DNA of 37,291 nt from Arsenophonus nasoniae DSM 15247 (GCF_000429565.1 NZ_AUCC01000031.1:1-37291); one strand, 5' to 3'; shown: positions 18,290 to 25,704, numbered from the stretch's first letter. Numbers and translations are program-made. Notes: generated by a model from the sequence alone, not told the origin.

Positions 18290-19522
18290 ATGCACACATC
18301 CTGTTTGTCAAAGTCTGAACGTATACTCTTTCCGTTAAGTTTAACCTTATTTGAATTTAGCGTTTATATCGCTAATGATATGATCCAACCCGCCATGTTA
18401 GAAGTGGTAGCAAATTTTAATGCTGGCGTAAAATGGATCCCCACTTCCATGACCGCTTATCTAGCCGGGGGCGTCTTCTTACAATGGTTATTTGGCCCGT
18501 TATCAGATAAACGTGGTCGACGTCCCATTATGCTTATTGGCGTCTTGTTCTTTACTATTAGTTGTTTAGCCATTTTACTCGTTTCGAATATCGAGCAGTT
18601 TATTGCCATGCGATTCTTACAAGGCATCGGGCTATGCTTTATTGGTTCAGTTGGCTATGCAACTATTCAAGAGGCATTTAACGAAACAGTCTGCGTTAAA
18701 ATTATTGCGCTAATGGCCAATGTCGCTTTGATTGCGCCCTTATTGGGGCCATTGGCCGGGGCTACATTAATTAATATCCTTCCCTGGCAAGGCATATTTG
18801 TTATTTTTGCTGTTTTAGCGTTAATCTCATTTGTCGGTTTGTTTTTCTTCATGCCGGAAACAGTAAAGCAAAAAGGGGAAACATTATCTTTTCCCCATTT
18901 ATGGTGTGATTATAAACAAGTATTAAAAAATCGACGTTTTATCAGCGGCGCAATGGCGATAGGATTTGCCGCCGTACCGCTCCTTGCTTGGATAGCGCTC
19001 TCCCCCGTTATTCTTATCAGTGGAGAACAACTGTCAATGCTCACCTATGCGCTGTTACAAATACCGGTTTTTGGTGGATTAATTATTGGTAACTTAACGC
19101 TAAGCCATTTAACTGGAAAAAAAACTTTAGTTCAACTAATTAAATTTGGTGGAAAACCGATAATCATTGGTTTAATTGTGGCGGCTAGTTCAGCATTTTT
19201 CTCATTAGGCACTTACCTATGGATAACAGTGGGTCTATCTATATATGCGTTCGGGCTTGGTATGACTAACGCCTGTTTAATCCGACTAACTTTATTTTCC
19301 AGTGATGTTAGCAAAGGCACTGTTTCTGCCGCTATGGGTATCATTAACATGGTAATATTTATTTTAGGCATAGAGCTTGCCAAAATAGTTTATCTATGGA
19401 GAGATGCAAATGCTTTTAATCTGCTAAATTTACTTTGCGGCTTATGCTGGTTACTGTTAGTCATGTTTTTTACTTATAAACTCCCCCAAAAAGAAGAAGC
19501 ATCCACAGTTAAACAACTCTGA
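18290..19522 (+). CDS. mdfA: MdfA multidrug efflux transporter (MFS)
   Basis: Proton-driven inner-membrane exporter of many cationic and neutral drugs, including chloramphenicol. About 410 residues with twelve hydrophobic segments. The protein follows E. coli MdfA closely: [20 protein letters not shown] in helix 1 keeps the essential Glu and Asp (E26 and D34 in E. coli); [34 protein letters not shown] (motif A), [35 protein letters not shown] (motif C) and [14 protein letters not shown] are present. The start at 18290 matches the length of the family; upstream in-frame starts add an unlike extension. Single gene with its own terminator. Intact. Confidence 0.92.
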   Translation: MHTSCLSKSERILFPLSLTLFEFSVYIANDMIQPAMLEVVANFNAGVKWIPTSMTAYLAGGVFLQWLFGPLSDKRGRRPIMLIGVLFFTISCLAILLVSNIEQFIAMRFLQGIGLCFIGSVGYATIQEAFNETVCVKIIALMANVALIAPLLGPLAGATLINILPWQGIFVIFAVLALISFVGLFFFMPETVKQKGETLSFPHLWCDYKQVLKNRRFISGAMAIGFAAVPLLAWIALSPVILISGEQLSMLTYALLQIPVFGGLIIGNLTLSHLTGKKTLVQLIKFGGKPIIIGLIVAASSAFFSLGTYLWITVGLSIYAFGLGMTNACLIRLTLFSSDVSKGTVSAAMGIINMVIFILGIELAKIVYLWRDANAFNLLNLLCGLCWLLLVMFFTYKLPQKEEASTVKQL

Positions 19523-19541
19523 CGATTTTCGCTTATTCAGA

Positions 19542-19580
19542 TAGCCACAACTGCATGCAACTGTGGCTAATGATATTTTT
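19542..19580 (+). terminator. Terminator of mdfA
   Basis: Stem TAGCCACA/TGTGGCTA with a loop containing the palindrome TGCATGCA, followed by ATGATATTTTT. It begins about 20 bases after the mdfA stop. Confidence 0.7.
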
Positions 19581-19957
19581 ATAACCAACAATTCCGCTAA
19601 CTTATTCTTCAATGAACTAGCTAACCAAGATAATTTTTTAGCACTAAAAATTATAACGACAAATTTTAAAACTAATTAAAATACGCTAAATTTAGAAATT
19701 AATTTAATCCAATCAATAATAAACCCTAACGAATACAGAGTAACCTCTCAAGAATTAAGCATCATCTCCTACGATTAATCGCTGCTATTAAATTTAATTA
19801 GGCAATTGCAAAAATTACCAACAATTCACATATAAATTATAATTATATATTATTTAAAATGACGTTAATTAACAAATGAAACAAATTCTTTTCATAAAAA
19901 ATATCTGTTATGATTAGTTTCTATTAAATACTTAATAGCTATATTATAGGTCAATAT
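19581..19957. other. AT-rich region upstream of the effector kinase
   Basis: About 375 AT-rich bases with no recognisable frame. It must hold the promoter of the kinase gene; I could not pick a convincing one, nor a PhoP- or SsrB-type box. Confidence 0.5.
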
Positions 19958-20551
19958 GTGTTCAATAAAGTATTAAATATTTTCCATCATGATAAATTCA
20001 GTATGTCTGCTGCATTATTGGAAAAAAATGATATAGAAAATAAAAATATGAAACTAGGAAAGTTAATTGCAAGTGGTACAGAGGGAAAAGTATATCAAGA
20101 TGCCAATAATAAACATTTTTATATAAAAAAACCGTATATTAATGATAGCTATATAGAATCCAAAATGAAAAAACAGGTAAACTGTTTTAATAAATATTAT
20201 GGCGAAGGATCAGCGGCTTTCATAGAAAATGAGGGTATATTTTATATTAGAATGTATAAAGTGCCTGGAATACCCATTAGTAATATTGATGACAAAATAT
20301 TCCCAGCAAGTGCACAAGAGCGCTTTCAGCATATGATCTGCGATTTAGGTGATAGAGGCATTATGCATGTTGATTTAAACTTTAAAAATATTCTTTATGA
20401 TAAAAAAACAAATACATTTTATCCGATAGATTTTTCTAACGGGCATGAAACGTATCACAGTGGAAGCAAAAACATCAAAAATTCAATAAATAGTGTTTCA
20501 GAAATGATGTATGGTTGGGCGCTTAAGTATATTATCGAACACACATACTAA
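19958..20551 (+). CDS. OspG/NleH-type type III effector kinase
   Basis: A 197-residue minimal protein kinase matching the length and motifs of Shigella OspG (196 residues) and the kinase domain of NleH. The glycine-loop region is GKLIASGTEGKVY (34-46), the ATP-anchoring Lys is K57 in FYIKKP, the catalytic loop is HVDLNFKN (137-144, with Asp139 and Asn144), and Asp158 in PIDFSN replaces DFG. VPGIPISNID and IRMYKVPG also align with OspG. These effectors are injected by type III secretion, bind ubiquitin-loaded E2 enzymes and dampen NF-kB signalling in the host. The start is GTG (19958) after AGG; ATG at Met16 is an alternative. A terminator follows. Isolated gene at the edge of a prophage mosaic, so phage-carried acquisition is plausible. 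Confidence 0.85.
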   Translation: MFNKVLNIFHHDKFSMSAALLEKNDIENKNMKLGKLIASGTEGKVYQDANNKHFYIKKPYINDSYIESKMKKQVNCFNKYYGEGSAAFIENEGIFYIRMYKVPGIPISNIDDKIFPASAQERFQHMICDLGDRGIMHVDLNFKNILYDKKTNTFYPIDFSNGHETYHSGSKNIKNSINSVSEMMYGWALKYIIEHTY

Positions 20552-20585
20552 CTTGCCAAAAATCAAAATAACCCATTATCAATCT

Positions 20586-20624
20586 CGCTGAGTATAAGCA
20601 ATAACAAACCGCTCTCAGCGTTTT
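20586..20624 (+). terminator. Terminator of the effector kinase gene
   Basis: Stem CGCTGAG/CTCAGCG with a 21-base loop, then TTTT, 35 bases after the kinase stop. Confidence 0.6.
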
Positions 20625-20891
20625 GCAATATCAATTCAACAAACTTTTATACTAAAGTGTTAGAGCACCAACAAAAGTAATAAACCCAATAATGCATCAA
20701 CCTTCAAAAATTAAGTGTCACATCCTGCGGTCTCCACCAGTAGGTTTGGTTAAACTCTCGCTTTTAGCTTACCGCCATTCTTTAATCGTTTTCTTTTCAA
20801 TCACTACATTGATGCGGGTAATTTCGCCCACCTTGTGTAATACCAGCTTGATGATGACTTTTTACCTTATAAATGGTTTTGCTATCCTGAA
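20625..20891 (-). other. Decayed prophage sequence
   Basis: Minus-strand frames here are interrupted and short, for example a stretch ending EITRINVVIEKKTIKEWR before a stop. It follows the HNH start fragment and is probably the rotted continuation of that packaging region. No product can be named. Confidence 0.35.
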
Positions 20892-20978
20892 TTAGTGTGC
20901 CGTACAATAAGCCCTGCATTCGGCAGTTGTCTTAGCGCAACCATGTTTACCACAGGCACAACTAATGCGAGTTAACAT
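20892..20978 (-). pseudogene. Start fragment of a phage HNH endonuclease (copy 1)
   Basis: The 28 residues begin MLTRISCACGKHGCAKTT and end AYCTAH. The zinc-ribbon pattern C-x3-GC-x2-TT...YC-x2-H is the usual N-terminus of HNH endonucleases encoded just before phage terminase genes. The frame then stops, so only the start survives. A related, more decayed copy lies at 23690-23786. Its divergent arrangement against the small secreted genes to the right recurs at both copies. Confidence 0.45.
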
Positions 20979-21011
20979 GAGATTTATCCTTTAGTTATAT
21001 TTAGTATTAAG

Positions 21012-21134
21012 CAAACTTCTGTTTAATATCTAGTCAATAATTTTTAACACTAATTGTGTGAAGACTTATATAAAAAATACAATTCAAGCATCTCGACACA
21101 ATTTTATTGCCTTTACACTAATGCTATTGAGTTA
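21012..21134 (+). promoter_or_regulatory. Shared promoter/leader module A of the small secreted genes
   Basis: Contains TTAACA (21044-21049), 17 bases, TATATA (21067-21072), and downstream in the leader TTATTGCCTTTACACTAATG and CTATTGAG. The same order of elements occurs at 21842-21960 and 24855-24965: TATCTAGT or similar, GTGTGAA, ACTTATATAAAAAA, then TTGCATTTACATTAATG. The predicted leader before the ATG at 21188 is about 110 nt. Confidence 0.6.
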
Positions 21135-21187
21135 CTACATAAATCAACTATTGTTAGTAATTCTTATTTAAGTTTGGAAAATAAAAT

Positions 21188-21379
21188 ATGAAATCATTAT
21201 GCAAAGTTGTTGTTATTACAGTTTTTCTAACATTTAGTTATTCAGCAGGAGCAGCAAATAACAATATAAACATTGATACAAATAAAAAACCAACCAATAA
21301 ATATTTTAAACCTTTTAACGAACCTAGTAAATGTATTCCAGTAAACTCCATCATCGATGGTTTACCTGCTGCTGAGTAA
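21188..21379 (+). CDS. Small secreted protein a, 63 residues
   Basis: Signal peptide residues 1-22 (MKSLCKVVVITVFLTFSYSA, then GA) and a mature part of about 41 residues, basic, with one Cys in SKCIPVN. First of two adjacent genes behind promoter module A; the next starts 86 bases later. The leader pattern MKSLxK plus a hydrophobic core is shared with the genes at 24477 and 25023, while the mature parts differ. Function unknown; probably periplasmic or exported. Confidence 0.65.
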   Translation: MKSLCKVVVITVFLTFSYSAGAANNNINIDTNKKPTNKYFKPFNEPSKCIPVNSIIDGLPAAE

Positions 21380-21465
21380 TTTTCATTTTCAACAGTAGTA
21401 AAATGACAAAAAGTATTTTGTAATTCATTTTAAATATTTTTTATTTAATGATCAGAGAATAAATT

Positions 21466-21672
21466 ATGAAATTATTACTTAAGATATTCACTGTTTTTTC
21501 TTTTCTGGGACTTAGCTTTCTTTCTTTAGCAGATAATAACAAAACTAAACAACACCTAAAAAATGAAACAGGAGGTATATGTCGCACAAACTTAGGCGAT
21601 AATGCTATACCGACAATTTGTCTCAATCCTACCACCATGGTAAAATTTCCCACCTTTAATTACAAAATTTAA
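21466..21672 (+). CDS. Small secreted protein b, 68 residues
   Basis: Signal peptide MKLLLKIFTVFSFLGLSFLS then LA; the mature part of about 46 residues has two cysteines (GGICRTN and TICLNP) that could pair outside the cytoplasm. Ribosome-binding context AGAGAATAAATT before ATG is nearly the same as in the genes at 22018 and 24477. Likely co-transcribed with gene a and ended by the hairpin at 21685. No known family. Confidence 0.65.
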   Translation: MKLLLKIFTVFSFLGLSFLSLADNNKTKQHLKNETGGICRTNLGDNAIPTICLNPTTMVKFPTFNYKI

Positions 21673-21684
21673 ATACCCCAGCTA

Positions 21685-21709
21685 TACCTCTTCACTTCAA
21701 GAAGAGGTA
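21685..21709 (+). terminator. Hairpin after the small secreted pair
   Basis: Nine-pair stem TACCTCTTC/GAAGAGGTA with a seven-base loop, 13 bases after the stop. The downstream tract is AT-rich rather than a pure T run. The stem matches the hairpin at 6799-6819. Confidence 0.55.
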
Positions 21710-21841
21710 AATAACAAACCACTGCTATTGTATTAAATATAAATCTGTTTAATTTCTTACTGCATTTAGGTAATTATTTTTTATAAACATCTGTCACGTT
21801 TTTCCTCAATTCAAAAACAGCCTACTAAATGTTTATTTAAA

Positions 21842-21960
21842 AAAATTTGTTTGATATCTAGTAGATAATATTTCACACTCACTGTGTGAAAACTTATATA
21901 AAAAAACAAAAATATTCTATTTATAATATTTTATTGCATTTACATTAATGCTATTGAATA
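21842..21960 (+). promoter_or_regulatory. Shared promoter/leader module B
   Basis: TTCACA (21872-21877), 17 bases, TATATA (21895-21900), then the leader element TTATTGCATTTACATTAATG with CTATTGAA. Closely similar to modules A and C. The TCACACTCACTGTGTGA around the spacer is also an imperfect inverted repeat that could bind a regulator. Confidence 0.6.
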
Positions 21961-21982
21961 GTTTATCATCAAGGTTAATATT

Positions 21983-22001
21983 GATAATGATTTTCATTAA
22001 T
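21983..22001 (+). promoter_or_regulatory. Candidate Fur box before small secreted gene c
   Basis: GATAATGATTTTCATTAAT matches 15 of 19 positions of the classical Fur box. It lies 17-35 bases before the ATG at 22018, downstream of the predicted promoter, so it would act as a roadblock or serve a second promoter. Module C has only a half-match (GATAATGATT at about 24868). Confidence 0.5.
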
Positions 22002-22017
22002 AGTTAAGGAATAAATT

Positions 22018-22221
22018 ATGAATAGATTATTTAAAATATTTACGGCGGCATTTATTTTAGGGTTGAGTTCTTATTCGTTCGCTCAAGATGGAAATTCATC
22101 TGATAATAAAACTGATTTTGGAAAAGCAGAATTCACAGGCGGCATCCCATCAGAATCGCTTATAACCGACTATTCTGTAGACGAAAATGATCAACTTATA
22201 TCTGTAGCGCCAAGAATGTAA
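22018..22221 (+). CDS. Small secreted protein c, 67 residues
   Basis: Signal peptide MNRLFKIFTAAFILGLSSYS then FA, and an acidic mature part of about 45 residues (QDGNSSDNKTDFGKAEF and on) without cysteine. A good ribosome-binding site AAGGA sits nine bases before the ATG. It stands alone behind promoter module B with a candidate Fur box, and a ten-pair hairpin follows. The mature part shows no family I know. Confidence 0.65.
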   Translation: MNRLFKIFTAAFILGLSSYSFAQDGNSSDNKTDFGKAEFTGGIPSESLITDYSVDENDQLISVAPRM

Positions 22222-22250
22222 AATTATTGCTGTTTTTTATAAAGCATATA

Positions 22251-22288
22251 TTAAGGTTACTTCTTCATAATAGAATAGGTAACCTTAA
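22251..22288 (+). terminator. Hairpin after gene c
   Basis: Ten-pair stem TTAAGGTTAC/GTAACCTTAA with an 18-base loop. It has no strong T tract, so it is a moderate terminator at best. Confidence 0.45.
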
Positions 22289-22382
22289 AATCACCGCTTA
22301 GCAAATACCACTCTATTTACCAATCTTTTTAAAACAAATAGATAATTATTTTTTTGCTGATAAACTTATTCCCCCTAACAAC

Positions 22383-22465
22383 TGTACCTTTAAAATTTCG
22401 AATTGAGTTCTAAGACGAAAATAATTTCGTTTAGCACCAGGCAAAAATCGATTGAATCTTGTATC
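22383..22465 (-). pseudogene. Rz1-like lysis gene remnant (copy 1)
   Basis: On the minus strand one frame reads FLPGAKRNYFRLRTQFEIL and then KVQLLG, matching APDAERNYLHLRRQLETIE in the best-preserved copy (25290-25537). It is the most diverged of three copies, each lying just downstream of a small secreted gene and in the opposite direction. Confidence 0.45.
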
Positions 22466-22554
22466 ATCTAACGGTTAGTCTTTGCACGTATGGCTTTGAC
22501 AAGCAACCGAATAAAACATTTTTTAGTTGGTGACAAAAACCTTATACTATCAAT

Positions 22555-22680
22555 GGGTTAAAAGTGAAAAACATAGCCAGACAATTGACTGGCGGCGTTA
22601 ATAAACAATTTATTTATTTTTTAATACAATCCCTCAATTAACTGGTATGTCCGACAGGATTGGAAGCTATCAGTCTTTAT
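22555..22680. repeat. Diverged copy of an attachment-type repeat
   Basis: Aligns along its length with 26511-26640: shared GTTA(A/G)AAGTGAAAAAC, CAATTTATTTATTTTT, and ACTGG(C/T)A(C/T)G(C/T)CC(G/T)ACAGGATT. The right part is a mutated version of the 3' end of tRNA-Arg(UCU). Together the two repeats bracket about 4 kb of decayed phage DNA. Confidence 0.6.
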
Positions 22681-22932
22681 ACTAATCCAGTAAAAAGTAA
22701 TTAGTCAGCTTCGATAAAATTACTTATTTAATCTTTATTAAATCTTTTTGCTATGTTTTATTTTAGTTTTTAATGCTTAAATTGATCACGCCAAAACCAC
22801 TGTAAACATTCTTTAACTAAAGCGTATTTTTTATTATTAAAAACGGCTAAGGAAACGCTGTCGCTATAATCAATCTAATTTAGCGACAGGGTTAAATAAT
22901 TTTTACTTTTAGCCAGTAATCATTTGGCGAAT
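22681..22932. other. Non-coding stretch with a terminator-like hairpin
   Basis: AT-rich; the one clear structure is the nine-pair stem CTGTCGCTA/TAGCGACAG at 22858-22889, 43 bases after the stop of the minus-strand effector gene, where it could end its transcript. Confidence 0.5.
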
Positions 22933-23349
22933 TTATAGGTTAGTTATTTTTACATCTAAAATACGATATGAAAAAAAATTTTCATCACTAGAATAATCAA
23001 ATTTTATTATAGTTTCCCATCTATTATCTTTTAATTCAAAAACTTTAATTTTTTCGCCATAATTATCATGGTAGCAATATTCTAGAAAATGGTTTTTATA
23101 CTCTTCAGAGGCTAAATCTTTTAATGTCAAAAAATGTTTTTTTGCTTCAATAGAATTTAATTCTGTTAGAGCGTTATTTAATTTTGCTATACAAGAATAT
23201 GCTTTTTCTTTTCCCGTAGAAAAAAAGAAATCTTTTATTTTTTCCCATAAAGTTAATTGAATAGGTGAATTATTTTTTTGTATTTCTTTAATATCTCCAA
23301 TACTGATCTTTTCTCTTATAAAAAAATTTTTTCCAATAGATAAACTCAT
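22933..23349 (-). CDS. Type III effector-like protein with the WEKI-x-x-FF N-terminal domain
   Basis: A 138-residue protein beginning MSLSIGKNFFIREK and containing LTLWEKIKDFFFSTGKEKA (residues about 32-50). This matches the N-terminal translocation domain shared by Salmonella SPI-2 effectors (SseJ, SifA, SspH2, SlrP and others), defined by the motif WEK(I/M)xxFF; the rest of the domain (CIAKLNNALTELN, FLTLKDLASEEYKNHF) also follows SseJ as I recall it. No catalytic effector domain follows: the protein ends about where the domain ends. It could be a truncated effector, a stand-alone domain, or a short effector with a new C-terminus (residues 100-138). It lies beside decayed phage packaging genes, so phage carriage is likely. 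An OspG-like kinase is 2.4 kb away. Confidence 0.75.
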   Translation of the reverse strand: MSLSIGKNFFIREKISIGDIKEIQKNNSPIQLTLWEKIKDFFFSTGKEKAYSCIAKLNNALTELNSIEAKKHFLTLKDLASEEYKNHFLEYCYHDNYGEKIKVFELKDNRWETIIKFDYSSDENFFSYRILDVKITNL

Positions 23350-23499
23350 GATTAAATCTCTACTAACTCTCTGATGTTAAAATTATATTCTTTATAATTT
23401 AAAACAAATAAATTGTTTTATTTATACAGTATTACCCTATCTATATTCTCTCAAGTGTTCAACCAAAATTGGTTTTTATTGGCTTAGCTGTTGCAGCAA

Positions 23500-23670
23500 T
23501 TATGCAAGTACCATCTTGTTTTTAATAAACCAATCAAGCAAATCTACATCTTTTGCGAGAGTAAAAACCGACGCATCATTTTTTTAACCCATGTTTACCT
23601 GAATTGCCTGCCAGCTTTTTTTGGCTACCAGTTTTGGGCGACGACCCAATTTTCCCATCGTGCCTGCCAT
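23500..23670 (-). pseudogene. Terminase small subunit (P27-like) start, decayed
   Basis: Starts MAGTMGKLGRRPKLVAKK, the basic N-terminus usual for P27-family terminase small subunits, and meets an in-frame TAA at codon 29 (23584-23586). The same frame then reads DASVFTLAKDVDLLDWFIK before a second stop. It follows the HNH fragment in the same direction, which is the normal packaging order. Assignment from short similarity. Confidence 0.35.
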
Positions 23671-23689
23671 AGTAATAGCTTTCCCATCT

Positions 23690-23786
23690 TTAATTTCGAT
23701 TTACTTCAAAATAGCTACTGCGTTCGGTCGTTGTCTGTCTTTGCCTAGCCGCTTTTATGGCAGGAGCGGAGGTTTCGGCCTAGCAT
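23690..23786 (-). pseudogene. HNH endonuclease start fragment (copy 2)
   Basis: DNA from 23786 leftward aligns with the fragment at 20892-20978 (shared ATAAATCTCATG, AAGACA, GACCGAACGCAG-type blocks) but carries stops. It lies immediately before the terminase fragment. Divergent from small secreted gene d, as copy 1 is from gene a. Confidence 0.35.
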
Positions 23787-23980
23787 GAGATTTATTCTCA
23801 GATTATACTTTTTCTGCTAATTGTATTAATAAATTAGCGGTATTTTTGCTACACATTTATATAAAATTCTATTAATTGTAATTTTATGGAATTTTTATTT
23901 ACTTACACGAATGTTTCTTAAATGTTAATTATGCAAAGTATTATAATTAATACTTTTCACTTATCCATGAAAAATAAACG

Positions 23981-24178
23981 ATGAACAAATTACTCAAAAT
24001 ATTGATTGTATCTTTCCCAGCGTTTGGCTTTGTCAGTATTTGCCATGCTATGGCTACACCTACACCGATATAGGTTTGTCAGAATATCGTTGTCAACAAA
24101 GAAGATAGTAAACGCCATTGTTATACATTTGACACTAAAGGCCAACGCTATAACATTGTTTTGCAAGATGATAATTGA
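23981..24178 (+). pseudogene. Small secreted protein d, with one in-frame stop
   Basis: Signal peptide MNKLLKILIVSFPAFGFVSI then CHA, followed by ATPTPI and a TAG at codon 31; the same frame continues VCQNIVVNKEDSKRHCYTFD and ends QDDN at a TGA. Without the TAG it would be 65 residues with two cysteines in the mature part, like genes b and e. A partial version of the shared promoter (TTATATAAAATTCTATT near 23860) lies upstream. Confidence 0.6.
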
Positions 24179-24476
24179 TTTATTTTTTACCAGATACCAT
24201 ACCGCCCACTTCTTAGCGACCTTAAGGCAGTGAGCCATCATTTTACCGTATTATGATGTTTTTGATTTGCAGTAATATCTGATGGTTTTACTTGAAGCCA
24301 TTACTGCTATCGATAAAAAAAGTCTTCCACAACGCCTATTGGATGGCTCTTGCGTCCGGCAAAATTGCGCTAATACATTGATTTAAAATCAAAATTTTAA
24401 TTTATTGTTATGTTATTTAAATATTAAATTTATTGTCTATTATTAATCATTCTTATATATATTTGGAGAATAAATT
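24179..24476. other. Decayed stretch between small secreted genes d and e
   Basis: Contains a 34-residue plus-strand frame at about 24281-24385 (starting MVLLEAITAIDKKSLPQR) that I cannot assign, and the AT-rich promoter region of gene e. No other feature seen. Confidence 0.4.
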
Positions 24477-24695
24477 ATGAAATCATTACTTAAAACAGCT
24501 ATTGTTACATCGTTTTTAGCGTTTAGCTCATTTTCTATTGCTAATACCAATATACCTTGGCAATGTACCATAAATACTTTCATGACAGACACGGCTAAAT
24601 CCATTAGATGGCAAAAAGAAAACTGTCTGCCACCATCAAACGAATCTACACCGCAAACTTCAAATGAAATAAATATATCCAATACACATGGATAA
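24477..24695 (+). CDS. Small secreted protein e, 72 residues
   Basis: Signal peptide MKSLLKTAIVTSFLAFSSFS then IA; mature part of about 50 residues with two cysteines. WQCTINTFMTDTAKSIRWQK followed by ENC parallels gene f (KCTSLNILIARTAEEENAR, KQWEKENC), so e and f are true paralogues. Ribosome-binding site GGAG, nine bases before the ATG. An Rz1-like remnant follows on the other strand. Confidence 0.7.
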   Translation: MKSLLKTAIVTSFLAFSSFSIANTNIPWQCTINTFMTDTAKSIRWQKENCLPPSNESTPQTSNEINISNTHG

Positions 24696-24754
24696 ATTTA
24701 CTTTTTCAAATTCGTTTTTCGATCTATAAATTTCTTTTATCCTTTCTCGAAACC

Positions 24755-24845
24755 CTAGAAACTATGTCTCTAAGGTTTCGAGCTGGCGTCTGAGACGGAG
24801 ATAATTTCGCTCAGCGTCAGGCGCCAGCCAATTGGGTAGCCTTAC
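24755..24845 (-). pseudogene. Rz1-like lysis gene remnant (copy 2)
   Basis: One minus-strand frame reads LPNWLAPDAERNYLRLRRQL then ETLET and a TAG. It closely matches copy 3 at 25290-25537 but lacks the upstream half. The plus strand also forms the stem CTCGAAACC/GGTTTCGAG here, which may end gene e transcripts. Confidence 0.5.
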
Positions 24846-24854
24846 ATCAACCAC

Positions 24855-24965
24855 ATTAATATCTATTGATAATGATTAAGTCTAATTAGTGTAAAAACTT
24901 ATATAAAAAATTAAAAAAATTCTATTGGTGATATTTTGTTGCATTTACATAAATGTTATTGAATT
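24855..24965 (+). promoter_or_regulatory. Shared promoter/leader module C
   Basis: TTAAGT (24876-24881), 18 bases, TATATA (24900-24905), then TTGTTGCATTTACATAAATG and TTATTGAA in the leader of gene f. Aligns with modules A and B. Confidence 0.6.
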
Positions 24966-25022
24966 GTTAAGAATAAGTGTAAATACTAATAAAGATTATT
25001 ATTTACTTCCGGAGAAACAATT

Positions 25023-25277
25023 ATGAAATCACTATTCAAAGTATTGACTATTACATCACTTTTAGGATTTAGCTCACTTACTATCGCTCAATTCAAATGC
25101 ACTTCACTGAATATTTTAATTGCAAGAACTGCTGAAGAGGAAAATGCGAGAAAGCAATGGGAAAAAGAAAACTGCGAATTGCAAGAAATTTGTCGTAACA
25201 TATCCTACGAGGGAAAAGAATTTGAGGTATGTAGTCCACCCCTTGTAAGAAAAACGTCTACCGATGAAAAACGATAG
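25023..25277 (+). CDS. Small secreted protein f, 84 residues
   Basis: Signal peptide MKSLFKVLTITSLLGFSSLT then IA; mature part of about 62 residues with four cysteines (FKCTS, ENCELQ, EICRN, EVCSP), enough for two disulfides. Paralogue of gene e by the shared C-T...TA...R-x-W-x-KENC pattern. Ribosome-binding site CGGAGAAA before the ATG. It lies behind module C; its 3' end abuts the Rz1-like gene running toward it. Confidence 0.7.
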   Translation: MKSLFKVLTITSLLGFSSLTIAQFKCTSLNILIARTAEEENARKQWEKENCELQEICRNISYEGKEFEVCSPPLVRKTSTDEKR

Positions 25278-25289
25278 CATGCATTTTTC

Positions 25290-25537
25290 AGATTAATTTT
25301 ATGCTTATAAATCTCGCCCAGCCTTTCTTTTAACCCCAAATACTGCACCTCTATGGTTTCGAGCTGACGTCTGAGATGGAGATAATTTCGCTCAGCGTCA
25401 GGCGCCAATTGGGTGGGTTTTGCATCATCTAAGTTGGTGGCGGTAATATTGTCGGACTTTACACACCACTTTGACATACCACCGCTTAGTAACATTATAA
25501 AAATCGTTAGCAAACTTAGTAATTTCAGCTTTTGCAT
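25290..25537 (-). pseudogene. Rz1-like outer spanin (copy 3, best preserved)
   Basis: Starts at ATG 25537 inside the end of the Rz-like frame, the nested layout of phage spanin genes. It has a hydrophobic start (KLLSLLTIFIMLLSGG) where a lipobox would end in GC; the Cys is absent here. Then comes the block APDAERNYLHLRRQLETIEV with YLGLKERL. Beyond about 25290 the frame runs into antisense of gene f, so the true end is lost. Function in lysis is inferred from layout and family look. Confidence 0.45.
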
Positions 25538-25690
25538 GAGTCAGTCGCTGTGTCCATATAGTAGTTAATTGATGCAGTAATTTTAGTTCTTTTAATAACT
25601 GTTCTTGAGTTCTGTCGCTTATCGAATTCATCCACCAGCCGATTATATTGATACTTAAATTGGGCATAATGGTTATATAAAAACCTGAGT
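25525..25690 (-). pseudogene. Rz-like inner spanin C-terminal fragment
   Basis: The frame reads YNRLVDEFDKRQNSRTVIKR and ends TDSCKS at a TGA (25525-25527), overlapping the start of the Rz1-like gene by 13 bases. The hydrophobic start and middle of an inner spanin are missing, so only the C-terminal part remains. Confidence 0.45.
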
Positions 25691-25704
25691 AATACTGAGG
25701 CTAG

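Noticed and set aside
20692-20895. 67-residue plus-strand frame
   Set aside because: No ribosome-binding site or family look; it runs antisense to the decayed HNH/packaging remnant.
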